Shown here: positions 1 through 7,605 of the stretch, piece by piece
Layout: each line of letters starts with the position of its first letter
Position numbering within the stretch: position 1 is the stretch's first letter
NCBI GenBank assembly: GCA_030746435.1
Contig: JASLMV010000010.1
Location: 37,144 to 101,143 of the forward strand
DNA from: Gammaproteobacteria bacterium
GTDB lineage: Bacteria > Pseudomonadota > Gammaproteobacteria > Steroidobacterales > GCA-2729495
Length of the DNA: 64,000 nt
Direction: 5' to 3'
The notes under the pieces: model-generated
What the model saw: only the letters and a program-made list of their open reading frames with translations
What the model was told of the DNA's origin: nothing
The model's database searches: none
Translations under genes and position numbers: made by a program

Positions 1-39
1 AGCCAGCGCAGCCTGGCGCTTTTTTTCCAATTGATGCAT
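1..39 (-). CDS. 5' end of an unidentified gene running off the left edge
   Basis: An ATG at 39-37 on the minus strand opens a frame that stays open to the window edge and begins MHQLEKKRQAALA. A GGGGA ribosome-binding site lies a few bases upstream and a TATAAT-like -10 element sits at 71-66. Only 13 codons are visible, too few to identify the protein. In several gammaproteobacteria the gene beyond ygfA is rpiA (ribose-5-phosphate isomerase), whose N-terminus is a similar amphipathic helix, but this is a synteny guess. The run of seven T on the plus strand (20-26) is simply the Lys-Lys part of this frame. Confidence 0.45.
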   Translation of the reverse strand, partial: MHQLEKKRQAALA

Positions 40-65
40 TAATTTCCCCGTGTTTCAGGGCAGCG

Positions 66-71
66 ATTATA
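66..71 (-). promoter_or_regulatory. -10 element for the left-edge gene
   Basis: Read on the minus strand the bases are TATAAT, a consensus -10 box preceded by TG, about 27 bases upstream of the ATG at 39. No good -35 hexamer is visible at 17 bp, so this may work as an extended -10 type promoter. Confidence 0.4.
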
Positions 72-127
72 CATACCGGTGCGCCGTGAGAATTGACCTG
101 GGCGGGTTCCCGGAGGCAGAAATGAAT

Positions 128-149
128 GTGCCCGCGGTTAAGCGGGCAC
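128..149 (-). terminator. Hairpin terminator downstream of the H1-like gene
   Basis: A perfect 8-bp stem (GTGCCCGC / GCGGGCAC with a 6-base loop) lies about 40 bases past the stop codon of the H1-like gene, followed on the minus strand by a modest T-rich stretch (ATTCATTTCT). A second smaller stem (CCACC / GGTGG, 161-175) lies between it and the gene. The U-tract is weak, so termination efficiency is uncertain. Confidence 0.4.
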
Positions 150-185
150 ATCCTCAGAAACCACCGTAAAGGTGGCTACAGGAGC

Positions 186-710
186 CTATCTGCGCTTCCT
201 GCGGCTAGCCTTCTTCCTAGCCTTTTTCCTTGTCTTACGCTTGGCCTTCTTCTTAGCCTTGCGCTTCTTCTTACGCTTGGCCTTCTTCTTGGCCTTGCGC
301 TTCGTCTTACGCTTGGCTTTCTTCTTGCGCTTGGCTTTCTTCTTGCGCTTGGCCTTCTTCTTGGCCTTGCGCTTCGTCTTACGCTTGGCTTTCTTCTTGC
401 GCTTGGCCTTCTTCTTGGCCTTGCGCTTCGTCTTACGCTTGGCTTTCTTCTTGCGCTTGGCCTTCTTCTTGGCCTTGCGCTTCTTCTTACGCTTGGCTTT
501 TTTCTTAGCCTTGCGTTTCGTCTTACGCTTGGCTTTTTTCTTAGCCTTGCGTTTCGTCTTACGCTTGGCTTTTTTCTTAGCCTTGCGTTTCGTCTTGCGC
601 TTGGCTTTTTTCTTAGCCTTGCGCTTCGCCTTCTTGCGACTCACCTTCTTCTTTGTCTTCCGTTTCGCCGAAGATTTTCTCTTTCGGGAAACCTTCTTTC
701 GCTTTGCCAT
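186..710 (-). CDS. Histone H1-like Lys/Arg/Ala repeat protein
   Basis: Predicted 174-residue protein made almost entirely of Lys, Arg and Ala, with tandem units built from KRKAKKKA, KRKTKRKA and KRKKKA. It has no hydrophobic core, no cysteines and no signal peptide. It resembles the C-terminal tails of eukaryotic H1 and bacterial H1-like or AlgP-type nucleoid proteins, so the likely role is non-specific DNA or RNA binding and compaction (family-level inference). The start is the ATG at 710, because GGAG lies 6 bases upstream of it; the in-frame ATG at 722 lacks such a site. A long AT-rich leader (about 200 bases) precedes it. The coding DNA is itself a tandem repeat, so its copy number may vary between strains or be mis-assembled. 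Confidence 0.75.
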   Translation of the reverse strand: MAKRKKVSRKRKSSAKRKTKKKVSRKKAKRKAKKKAKRKTKRKAKKKAKRKTKRKAKKKAKRKTKRKAKKKAKRKKKRKAKKKAKRKKKAKRKTKRKAKKKAKRKKKAKRKTKRKAKKKAKRKKKAKRKKKAKRKTKRKAKKKAKRKKKRKAKKKAKRKTRKKARKKASRRKRR

Positions 711-927
711 AGCAGTCTCCATGTCGGGTTAACCGCGATTGAGTATATACAAGCGTAGCCAAAATTCCAGCTAGTCAAGAATTTTTTAGTAATTGTGTTA
801 ACAGGGATTTTTTGCCTTATTCGAGGTGCATAACACCTGGAAAAAAACATACGGAAAAATAGAAATTTTCGTGCAGGAAATTACGCTTGATGTGCAGAAA
901 AACCGATTTGTTTTTGACAGCTATACA

Positions 928-1518
928 TCAATAACTTCCGTAACTTTCTTTCTCTGTTATGACAGCATGTAAAGGCACGTCCCAGGCTGCAGGCTGCAGG
1001 TCAGAAACTTGCTGAAAGTCATATGCCACACCAATTAGAAGCGGTCGGCGAAGTTTTTTACGGTGTCGCATAAAAGCAAAAGTTCGATCGTAAAAACCGG
1101 CTCCCATACCCAGCCGGTTGCCGTTCCGGTCGAATGCAAGCAGCGGGGTGATGACCACATCAAGATGTTTGGCAGAAACGCATTGGGCACGTTTGTAGAC
1201 AGGTTCTAATATCCCGTAGCGGTTGCTCTGAAGCGGGGTGTCTTTATCAAGGGGGGCAAAAATCAGTTGCTTACCGGTCAATACGGGCGCAAAAACGCGC
1301 ATTTTGCGCAACCAGGCTGTTTCGGCGATCGGATGACAGTCGATTTCACCGGCTACAGACATATATATAGCGACCCGTTTTGCACGTCGCAGCGCAGGAA
1401 TCTGCCAGAGTTTTTTGCAAACGGATGCAGATGCTATCCGTATTTCAGCGTGACCGAGCTCGCGGCGGCGTTGATTCATGAGTGCGCGTTGCGCGCAGGG
1501 GTTACTACCGGGCTTCAT
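928..1518 (-). CDS. ygfA: 5-formyltetrahydrofolate cyclo-ligase
   Basis: 196-residue homologue of 5-formyl-THF cyclo-ligase (5,10-methenyl-THF synthetase), which uses ATP to convert 5-formyl-THF back into 5,10-methenyl-THF in the cytoplasm. Support: the N-terminal basic segment with QRRREL, the central substrate-binding region, and the C-terminal LGMGAGFYDRTFAF segment, a hallmark of the family. Length is normal. The gene lies directly downstream of the 6S RNA gene, the classical ssrS-ygfA transcription unit of gammaproteobacteria. Its folate role fits the glycine cleavage operon 3 kb away, whose side reaction with serine hydroxymethyltransferase generates 5-formyl-THF. Confidence 0.92.
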   Translation of the reverse strand: MKPGSNPCAQRALMNQRRRELGHAEIRIASASVCKKLWQIPALRRAKRVAIYMSVAGEIDCHPIAETAWLRKMRVFAPVLTGKQLIFAPLDKDTPLQSNRYGILEPVYKRAQCVSAKHLDVVITPLLAFDRNGNRLGMGAGFYDRTFAFMRHRKKLRRPLLIGVAYDFQQVSDLQPAAWDVPLHAVITEKESYGSY

Positions 1519-1548
1519 TACACTCCCGCTGTGTGTGCATATAGAAGA

Positions 1549-1734
1549 GGCTCCTCCCGCATGTGCCGTTACGAATCATCGCTCTCGAACCAGAGCGGAA
1601 GGTGGGGTCAACCGCGGCAGCGAAGGCTTTCCGCCGAAGCGGTTATGCACACAGCTGCCTGCAGAGAACGACCCCGATCTGAAATTTAGGGTCGAGGGAC
1701 TTCCAGACTCGCATCGAACACTGCAGGAGGAGCC
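1549..1734 (-). ncRNA. ssrS: 6S RNA
   Basis: A 186-nt minus-strand segment between zapA and ygfA. Its ends pair perfectly: GGCTCCTCC at the 5' end (1734-1726) and GGAGGAGCC at the 3' end (1557-1549), extended by further pairing (TGCAGTGT with GGCACATGCG). Internal signs are a TGTTCG just inside the 5' stem, a GTCCCTCGACCC segment comparable to the 5' bubble strand of known 6S RNAs, and CCGCGGTTG as in the central region of E. coli 6S. 6S RNA mimics an open promoter, binds sigma70 RNA polymerase and damps transcription in stationary phase. Length and the position zapA-ssrS-ygfA match the family exactly. Confidence 0.88.
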
Positions 1735-1741
1735 AGAACTG

Positions 1742-1747
1742 ATTATC
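1742..1747 (-). promoter_or_regulatory. -10 element of 6S RNA promoter
   Basis: GATAAT on the minus strand, about 8 bases before the first base of the 6S closing stem, is correctly placed for a sigma70 -10 box. The -35 region 17 bp further upstream (CTGGAG) is weak. Confidence 0.5.
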
Positions 1748-1782
1748 GGCCCGGAGCTTCAATACCTCCAGTACCGAAGTCA

Positions 1783-2097
1783 CTAAATTTCGAGCTGTTG
1801 GCCGAACTGAAGCGCAGTCTCCACGCGTTCGCGCATGGACTGCAGGCGGCCAGCAGCCTCAACTTCAATGGTATCGCCTTGGCCACGGGCCTGTATCAGC
1901 TCATTGGCCATATTCAGCGCCGCCATGACGGCGATTCTGTCCAGCCCGGTGACTTTTCCGCTATCCCGAATTTCCTGCATTTTGGAATTCAGCAACTCGG
2001 CTGAATCCAGGAGGTCAGCTCGTTCATCTGCTTTACAGGAAACCTGGTATTCCTTCTCCAGTATTTTTACGTTGACGTGAGCGTACATCTCCGTCAT
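1783..2097 (-). CDS. zapA: Cell division protein ZapA
   Basis: 104-residue ZapA, a cytoplasmic coiled-coil protein that cross-links FtsZ protofilaments at the division ring. The N-terminal globular part (VNVKILEKEYQVSC) and the helical segment VTGLDRIAVMAALNMANEL are typical, followed by a C-terminal coiled coil with an REL/ERV heptad pattern. Length is normal. Its ATG overlaps the stop codon of the upstream small coiled-coil gene by four bases (ATGA), so the two are translationally coupled. 6S RNA follows about 50 bases downstream, the conserved gammaproteobacterial order. Confidence 0.93.
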   Translation of the reverse strand: MTEMYAHVNVKILEKEYQVSCKADERADLLDSAELLNSKMQEIRDSGKVTGLDRIAVMAALNMANELIQARGQGDTIEVEAAGRLQSMRERVETALQFGQQLEI

Positions 2098-2324
2098 GTG
2101 CCGTGCTCCATTGCCTTAAGTCGACTAATCATTGCTTCTACCCTGGCACGAACCTGCTCGTTCTTTTGTAGCAGGGTAGCTCTGTCCGCAATCAGAGAGT
2201 CTTGGCGCTCCTTAAGAGAACGGTTTTCTTCCTTCAACTGGCCGCAAATTACCACCAGTTCATCGAGACGCTTCTCAAGGCGCTCGAGTTCCTGACCAAA
2301 GTTGTGTTCGGGTGATTCAGACAT
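2094..2324 (-). CDS. Small coiled-coil protein, TIGR02449 family (ZapB-like)
   Basis: 76-residue protein predicted to be one continuous coiled coil (LERLEKRLDEL through VRARVEAMISRLKAM), with the ENRSLKERQ segment seen in the TIGR02449 family, which sits immediately upstream of zapA in many gammaproteobacteria. By size and shape it resembles ZapB, the ZapA partner at the Z ring, but that role is inferred from context only. The ATG at 2324 is preferred over the upstream TTG at 2333. Coupled to zapA by a 4-base overlap and divergent from ygfB, with about 124 bases between for both promoters. Confidence 0.8.
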   Translation of the reverse strand: MSESPEHNFGQELERLEKRLDELVVICGQLKEENRSLKERQDSLIADRATLLQKNEQVRARVEAMISRLKAMEHGT

Positions 2325-2448
2325 GCGGCTCAATATAGTGTCTGCGCTGCATCATGGTCAATATGCGGTTACAAGTCTCGATGATAGGATATACGACCTT
2401 TTCAGTCTGGCCGCGGCGCTTGCCGTGTCTTTTTGTACGGAAACATCC

Positions 2449-3045
2449 ATGCCCGACCATCAGACAGACGATTTCGATGATATTGAGCGCTTGCTGACTG
2501 TAGCCGGCTCGGCATGGGACGCGGCCGAAGCGCACGGTGCGTTTTGCGGTATGGCATGCCTGGGCGGCGCCGGTGCAATTAGTGAGTGGGTGGAAGAGCT
2601 GTTCGCAGCGTCGGACCGGGATGACGTACTTGCCGAAGAGCGCGCCGTCGTCCTCAGGCAACTGGCGGCAAAAACTCTGTTGAGCCTCGAGGCAGGCGAT
2701 ATGCGCTTTACGCTCCTGTTGCCCGATGACGACGGGCCCCTGCATGACCGTACTGCGGGTCTGGCCGACTGGTGCCACGGGTTTATGCACGGTCTCGCGA
2801 CGGCCGGCGGGGCCGATGAGGGGCCGCAGGCCGATGCCCTCGATGCTTCGATTCCGGCCGAGATACTGGATGATTTCAGTGAAATAACGCGGGCCGGCGT
2901 AGATGAAGGGGGCGGGGAAGAATCCGAGCAGGCCTTTGCTGAGCTCGTGGAATATGTGCGCGTATCAGCACAACTAGTGTATGACGAAACGATGGCGCTG
3001 CGGCCATCGGGCGAAAACCATAAAGGCAACCGGGCCAGCGGATGA
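2449..3045 (+). CDS. ygfB: YecA/YgfB family (UPF0149) protein
   Basis: 198-residue homologue of YgfB/UPF0149, an all-helical cytoplasmic family. Diagnostic features: the N-terminal AAEAHGAFCGMACLGG segment (consensus E.HG.L.G), the central DWCHGFMHGL motif, and an acidic C-terminal half with LDDFSEITRAG. The molecular role is not settled; in Pseudomonas a homologue affects beta-lactam resistance regulation. The start at 2449 aligns with family N-termini; a longer frame upstream would add an unrelated segment. The stop overlaps the pepP start by 4 bases, the usual ygfB-pepP coupling. The ubiH/ubiI genes that follow pepP in E. coli are replaced here by the glycine cleavage operon. Confidence 0.88.
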   Translation: MPDHQTDDFDDIERLLTVAGSAWDAAEAHGAFCGMACLGGAGAISEWVEELFAASDRDDVLAEERAVVLRQLAAKTLLSLEAGDMRFTLLLPDDDGPLHDRTAGLADWCHGFMHGLATAGGADEGPQADALDASIPAEILDDFSEITRAGVDEGGGEESEQAFAELVEYVRVSAQLVYDETMALRPSGENHKGNRASG

Positions 3046-4352
3046 ATTTCAAGGAATTTGCGAGACGCCGGCGGGCGCTGATGCGCATGATGGGTAAAGG
3101 CAGTATCGCGATATTGCCCACCGCGCCGGCGACCCAGCGCAACCGGGACGTAGAGTATCCCTACCGGCCGGACAGTGACTTTTACTACCTGACGGGCTTC
3201 ACGGAACAGGAATCCATTGCGGTATTGGTACCGGGCAGGTCAGAGGGTGAGTTTTTACTGTTCTGTCGCCGGAAGGATCCCGGACGGGAGATATGGGACG
3301 GCAGGCGCGCGGGTCCGGCAGGTGCGGTTGCAGAATTTGGCGCGGACGAAGCCTTTTCAATTGAAGAGATAGATGAAGTCCTGCCCGGCCTGGTGCAACA
3401 TTCCGAGCGCGTCTATTACACGATGGGTGCGCGCCCCGAATTCGACAGCAAGCTCATTGGCTGGGTCACGGAGATGCGTTCGAGGGGCGGCGTGGGCGCG
3501 CATACGCCGGACGAGTTTATTGCCCTCGACCATCTGCTCCATGACCTGCGCTTATACAAGAGCAGGGCGGAACTGGGCGCTTTACGCAAGGCAGCGAAAA
3601 TTGCGGTCGGTGCCCACCGGCGGGCGATGGCGGTCTGCAGGCCCGGAATCTATGAATACGAGCTGGAGGCCGAATATTTACATGAGTTTCGCAGCAATGC
3701 CGCCAGCCTTGCTTATCAACCCATCGTGGGGGGCGGTAAGAATGCCTGTGTGCTGCATTACGTCCAGAACGATCAGCCGCTGGTCGACGGCGAACTGGTG
3801 CTGGCCGACGTGGGTTGCGAGTACGATTACTACGCGTCGGACGTTACCCGGACCTGGCCTGTAAATGGTCGCTTTTCTGCCGCCCAGCGGGAAGTCTACG
3901 AGCTTGTTCTGGAAGCAAGTACGGCCGCAACCAAAAAAGTGCAGCCGGGCAATCACTGGAACGACCCGCACGATGCCGCCGTCAAGGTCATAACCCGGGG
4001 CCTGATCGATATCGGGCTGCTGAAGGGGGTGCTGAAAACCCTGTTGCGCGATTCAAAGTACCGGAAATATTTCATGCACCGGACGGGGCACTGGCTCGGT
4101 ATGGATGTGCATGACGTGGGGGACTACAAAGTATCTGACCAGTGGCGGCTCCTGGAGCCAGGTATGGTGATGACGATCGAGCCGGGCCTGTATATAGGCG
4201 GTGCGCGCAATATCGCCAAAAAGTGGCGCTATATCGGTATCCGTATCGAGGACGATGTAGCAGTCACCCGCGATGGCCACGAAGTGCTGACCCGAGCTTT
4301 GCCGACGGACCCGGATGAGATCGAAAGACTGGTGGGCACACGGGCGGCCTGA
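3042..4352 (+). CDS. pepP: Xaa-Pro aminopeptidase P
   Basis: 436-residue aminopeptidase P that removes N-terminal residues preceding proline. The N-terminal creatinase-like domain (PYRPDSDFYYLTGF) is followed by the pita-bread metallopeptidase fold. All five dinuclear metal ligands are visible: D256 and D267 (DVGCEYDYYASDVTRT), H350 (TGHWLGMDVHDVG), E380 (MTIEPGLY) and E403 (IRIEDDV), with spacing essentially identical to E. coli PepP. Length is normal. It overlaps ygfB by 4 bases. It probably acts in cytoplasmic peptide turnover. Confidence 0.95.
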   Translation: MNFKEFARRRRALMRMMGKGSIAILPTAPATQRNRDVEYPYRPDSDFYYLTGFTEQESIAVLVPGRSEGEFLLFCRRKDPGREIWDGRRAGPAGAVAEFGADEAFSIEEIDEVLPGLVQHSERVYYTMGARPEFDSKLIGWVTEMRSRGGVGAHTPDEFIALDHLLHDLRLYKSRAELGALRKAAKIAVGAHRRAMAVCRPGIYEYELEAEYLHEFRSNAASLAYQPIVGGGKNACVLHYVQNDQPLVDGELVLADVGCEYDYYASDVTRTWPVNGRFSAAQREVYELVLEASTAATKKVQPGNHWNDPHDAAVKVITRGLIDIGLLKGVLKTLLRDSKYRKYFMHRTGHWLGMDVHDVGDYKVSDQWRLLEPGMVMTIEPGLYIGGARNIAKKWRYIGIRIEDDVAVTRDGHEVLTRALPTDPDEIERLVGTRAA

Positions 4353-4471
4353 TGGACACAGGACAAGGGTTGCCTGCCGCAGCGCGGCTTCGATCTTTGT
4401 AACAGCAAATGTCCAATTACGCTGGCTCGACAGTATTTTTTGGGTATCATGCGCTTTCAATCTTTCAGGCT

Positions 4472-4679
4472 CGCGTGAGAGTGCCGTGCAGGTTTAATCC
4501 TGCAGCAGGCCGCCGAAGGCGCAACTCGCTCGGAAACGCTCAGGCAAACGGACTGCGGACCTGGATTGACTCTGGAGAGCGGCTGTATCGTCAGCCCACC
4601 GAAGGGGTGCGGTTGAGTGCCGTGAGACACCCATACAGGGTGCGCACTCGACCCGATCTCTCAGGTAACAGGACAGAGG
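4472..4679 (+). promoter_or_regulatory. Tandem glycine riboswitch
   Basis: Two consecutive glycine aptamers precede gcvT. Aptamer I (about 4472-4580) contains GCCGCCGAAGGCGCAAC, CTCAGGCAAACGGAC and CTGGAGAG; aptamer II (about 4577-4679) contains CACCGAAGGGGTGCGG, TCTCAGGTAACAGGACAGAG. These are the conserved core strings of the gcvT riboswitch class, which binds glycine and normally activates expression. Here the output is transcriptional: a strong intrinsic terminator follows at once. It couples glycine level to synthesis of the glycine cleavage enzymes. Boundaries are approximate to within about 10 bases. Confidence 0.95.
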
Positions 4680-4709
4680 GGCGGCAGGCTTGGGCCTGCC
4701 GCCTTTTTT
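4680..4709 (+). terminator. Riboswitch expression-platform terminator
   Basis: Perfect 10-bp stem GGCGGCAGGC / GCCTGCCGCC with a TTGG loop, followed by six T (4704-4709). It lies between aptamer II and gcvT, 24 bases before the start codon. Glycine binding is expected to prevent its formation. Confidence 0.93.
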
Positions 4710-4733
4710 GTTGCCGGCCTGAAAGTGATGCAA

Positions 4734-5816
4734 ATGGGAAAACAAACAGATTTTTTCGAGCGGCATTTGGCAGCGGGCGCCAGGATCGTTGATTTCGGCG
4801 GCTGGGATATGCCGCTGCATTACGGATCGCAGCTTGACGAGCACCATGCCGTCAGGAATGGTGCCGGCGTATTCGATGTCTCGCATATGACCGTTGTCGA
4901 TGTAGCCGGTGCTGACAGCCGTAACTGGTTAAGGCGGCTGCTGGCGAACGACGTCGGGCGGCTCTCTTCCCCCGGCAAGGGACTCTACAGTTGCATGCTT
5001 AACCCGGCGGGTGGCGTTATCGATGACCTGATCGTTTACCGGCGCCGGGGTTCCGGGTACCGCGTAATCGTCAACGCCGCAACGCGCGATACGGACCTCG
5101 AGTGGATGCAGGCAACGGCCGCCGACTTCGACGTGGCTATAAACGAACGCAGCGATCTTGCGATGCTCGCGGTGCAGGGTCCCGCTGCGCGCGAGAAGGT
5201 CGCGCCGCTGCTACCGGAAGGCCTGGGGAAAGAGGCGCTGCAGCTCGGCACTTTCGAGTCGCTCGATCACGACGATGTGTTCGTGGCGCGCACGGGTTAT
5301 ACCGGTGAGGACGGCTGGGAAATCCTGCTCGAACCTGCGGCAGCCCGGAAACTGTGGGATGCATTAATTGCGGCCGGCGTGCAGCCCTGCGGCCTCGGTG
5401 CCAGGGATACGCTGCGGCTCGAAGCAGGGCTAAACCTCTATGGGCAGGATATGGACACGCAAACCTCACCGCTGGTGAGCAACCTGGGCTGGACGGTTTG
5501 CTGGGAACCGGGCGACCGGGATTTTATCGGCCGGAAGGCCCTGGAAGAGCAAAGAGAGAAAGAGCTTTCACACCGGCTGGTAGGTCTGGTACTGGAAGAT
5601 CGTGGCGTTATCCGAACGGGGCAACGTGTCGTGACGGATGCCGGCGACGGCCGGGTGACGAGCGGCGGATTCTCACCCACACTTGAATGTTCCATAGCGC
5701 TTGCGCGTGTGCCGGCGGATGCCGGCGAACATTGCGAAGTCGAGATAAGGTCTAATCTAAAACCGGCACGCGTCGTGCGCCCGCCATTTGTAAAACAAGG
5801 ACAAAGACAGGTTTAA
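4734..5816 (+). CDS. gcvT: Glycine cleavage system T protein (aminomethyltransferase)
   Basis: 360-residue T protein. It transfers the methylene carbon from the aminomethyl-lipoyl arm of GcvH to tetrahydrofolate, releasing ammonia. The N-terminus aligns residue by residue with E. coli GcvT (GARIVDFGGWDMPLHYGSQ, FDVSHMTVVDV), and the folate-site ASGGVIDDLIVY-type segment is present. I chose the ATG at 4734 from this alignment; GTG 4725 and ATG 4728 are alternative starts just upstream. First gene of the riboswitch-controlled operon, 14 bases before gcvH. Confidence 0.96.
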   Translation: MGKQTDFFERHLAAGARIVDFGGWDMPLHYGSQLDEHHAVRNGAGVFDVSHMTVVDVAGADSRNWLRRLLANDVGRLSSPGKGLYSCMLNPAGGVIDDLIVYRRRGSGYRVIVNAATRDTDLEWMQATAADFDVAINERSDLAMLAVQGPAAREKVAPLLPEGLGKEALQLGTFESLDHDDVFVARTGYTGEDGWEILLEPAAARKLWDALIAAGVQPCGLGARDTLRLEAGLNLYGQDMDTQTSPLVSNLGWTVCWEPGDRDFIGRKALEEQREKELSHRLVGLVLEDRGVIRTGQRVVTDAGDGRVTSGGFSPTLECSIALARVPADAGEHCEVEIRSNLKPARVVRPPFVKQGQRQV

Positions 5817-5830
5817 CGCGGAGAAGAAAG

Positions 5831-6226
5831 ATGAGTGAAGTACCCGACAGTTGTATGTACACGAAAGATCACGAATGGTTAAGGCTGGAGGATGACGGGA
5901 GCGTCACCATCGGGGTTACCGACCATGCGCAGGAGGCACTGGGCGAACTCGTGTTCGTCGAGACTCCGGAAGCAGGTGCGGCATTTGGCGTGGGCGATGC
6001 CTGTGCTGTCGTTGAATCGGTCAAGGCTGCCAGCGATATTTATTGTCCGGTAGCGGGCGAAGTTACCGAGGCTAATGCGGCGCTCGTCGATAAACCTGAG
6101 CTGGTAAACAGCAGCCCCTATGATGACGGCTGGGTGTTCCGCCTGCGCCCGGAGAATGCGAAGGCGATCGACGAACTTATGGATGCGGAAGCCTACAACC
6201 GCTTCCTTGCCGAACTCGAAGACTGA
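5831..6226 (+). CDS. gcvH: Glycine cleavage system H protein
   Basis: 131-residue lipoyl carrier protein that shuttles the aminomethyl group from P to T protein and is reoxidised by L protein. The lipoylation site is K65 in the motif VVESVKAASDIY. HEWLR near the N-terminus and the GWVFRLRPEN region are also typical. A GGAGAAGAAAG purine-rich site precedes the ATG. Second gene of the gcv operon. Confidence 0.97.
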   Translation: MSEVPDSCMYTKDHEWLRLEDDGSVTIGVTDHAQEALGELVFVETPEAGAAFGVGDACAVVESVKAASDIYCPVAGEVTEANAALVDKPELVNSSPYDDGWVFRLRPENAKAIDELMDAEAYNRFLAELED

Positions 6227-6243
6227 AAGGCTAAACAGCAACC

Positions 6244-7605
6244 ATGCCATTTGTCCCGCATACAGAATCCGATATCAGTGCGATGCTGGCACGTCTGGGC
6301 GTTGCCGACATCGCTGACTTGTTCGATGAAATCCCCGCCGGATTGCGAATTAAGGGCCTGGAGGGCATAGGCCCTGCATTGAGTGAGGCCGATATATCGA
6401 GGCTTATGCAGACACGCGCCCGCCAAGATGGTGAGCCGTTGTGTTTTACCGGTGCCGGCGCTTACGACCACTATGTCCCGGCGGCCGTATGGGATATCGC
6501 AACCCGCGGTGAGTTCTACAGTGCGTACACGCCCTACCAGGCCGAAGCGAGCCAGGGGACACTGCAGGTTATTTACGAATTCCAGACGATGCTGGCGAGC
6601 CTGACCGGCCTCGATGTATCCAACGCGTCTCTTTACGATGGTGCGACAGCATTCGCGGAAGCGTGTCTGATGGCGGTGCGCGCGAATCGCAGGAACCGGT
6701 CGCGCAAAATCCTGGTATCCAGGACACTCAGTCCGGCCTGCAGGGAGGTCGCGCGGGTCATGCTGAAGGGCCAGCAGATCGAACTGGTCGAGTTAGCGAT
6801 ACGGGACGGGGTCAGTGATTCCGATGCGCTGAATAATCTGTCGGCTGCAGATTTTGCGGCGGTGGCCATTCAAAACCCAAATTTTCTCGGCTCACTCGAC
6901 GCGGTTGATGTACTGACCGACTGGGCACACAGTGGCGGCGCACTCGTGATCGGGGTTGCCAACCCGATGGCGCTTGCGCTCCTCAAGCCACCGGGGCAGT
7001 GGGGTGCGGCCGGTGCCGACATTGCGTGTGGCGAAGGACAACCCATGGGTATTCCCATGTCGTCGGGCGGACCTTATTTCGGTTATCTCGTTTGCCGGCA
7101 GGACATCGTCCGGCAGATGCCGGGCCGAATTGTCGGCCGCACGGTTGACCTTGAAGGCAAGCCCGGTTTTACGCTCACTTTGCAGGCCCGCGAGCAGCAC
7201 ATCCGCCGGTCGCGTGCGACATCCAATATCTGTACGAACCAGGGCCTGGTCGCGACAGCCGCAACAATCTATATGTCGCTTATGGGCGCGTCCGGATTGC
7301 GCAGCGTTGCGACGAAGTGCAACGCTAATACCAATGCACTGGTCGATGCGTTAACAGCGCTTCCCGGTGTAACCAGGGCTTTTGCGGCACCGTTTTTCCA
7401 CGAGGCGGTGCTTACTTTTGATCGTCCGGTTGCCGGCGTGCTCGATACCTTGTCCTCGAACGGCATCCTCGGCGGTTACGATTTGTCTGCCGATTACCCG
7501 GAACTGGGCAATGCGTTGCTGGTATGTGCAACGGAAATGCGCAGCGCCACTGATATTTCGGCTTATGCCGGCATAGCGAGCGAAATATTCGGAGCAGCGG
7601 CATGA
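6244..7605 (+). CDS. gcvPA: Glycine dehydrogenase (decarboxylating) subunit 1
   Basis: 453-residue N-terminal half of the split P protein. Together with subunit 2 it decarboxylates glycine using PLP and passes the aminomethyl group to lipoylated GcvH. Typical segments are [46 protein letters not shown] and [15 protein letters not shown]. The PLP lysine is on subunit 2. Stop and the gcvPB start overlap by 4 bases, so the subunits are made in a coupled way. Confidence 0.96.
   Translation: MPFVPHTESDISAMLARLGVADIADLFDEIPAGLRIKGLEGIGPALSEADISRLMQTRARQDGEPLCFTGAGAYDHYVPAAVWDIATRGEFYSAYTPYQAEASQGTLQVIYEFQTMLASLTGLDVSNASLYDGATAFAEACLMAVRANRRNRSRKILVSRTLSPACREVARVMLKGQQIELVELAIRDGVSDSDALNNLSAADFAAVAIQNPNFLGSLDAVDVLTDWAHSGGALVIGVANPMALALLKPPGQWGAAGADIACGEGQPMGIPMSSGGPYFGYLVCRQDIVRQMPGRIVGRTVDLEGKPGFTLTLQAREQHIRRSRATSNICTNQGLVATAATIYMSLMGASGLRSVATKCNANTNALVDALTALPGVTRAFAAPFFHEAVLTFDRPVAGVLDTLSSNGILGGYDLSADYPELGNALLVCATEMRSATDISAYAGIASEIFGAAA

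Noticed and set aside
1..26. Hairpin (AGCGC / GCGCT) followed by seven T, resembling a plus-strand terminator
   Set aside because: The same bases form the first codons of a minus-strand gene with its own promoter and ribosome-binding site; the T run is simply the Lys codons of that frame.
126..758. Long plus-strand Leu/Arg/Phe-rich frames over the H1-like gene
   Set aside because: They are the antisense of the Lys/Arg/Ala repeats; they have no signal of their own, and the minus-strand frame has a clear GGAG start.
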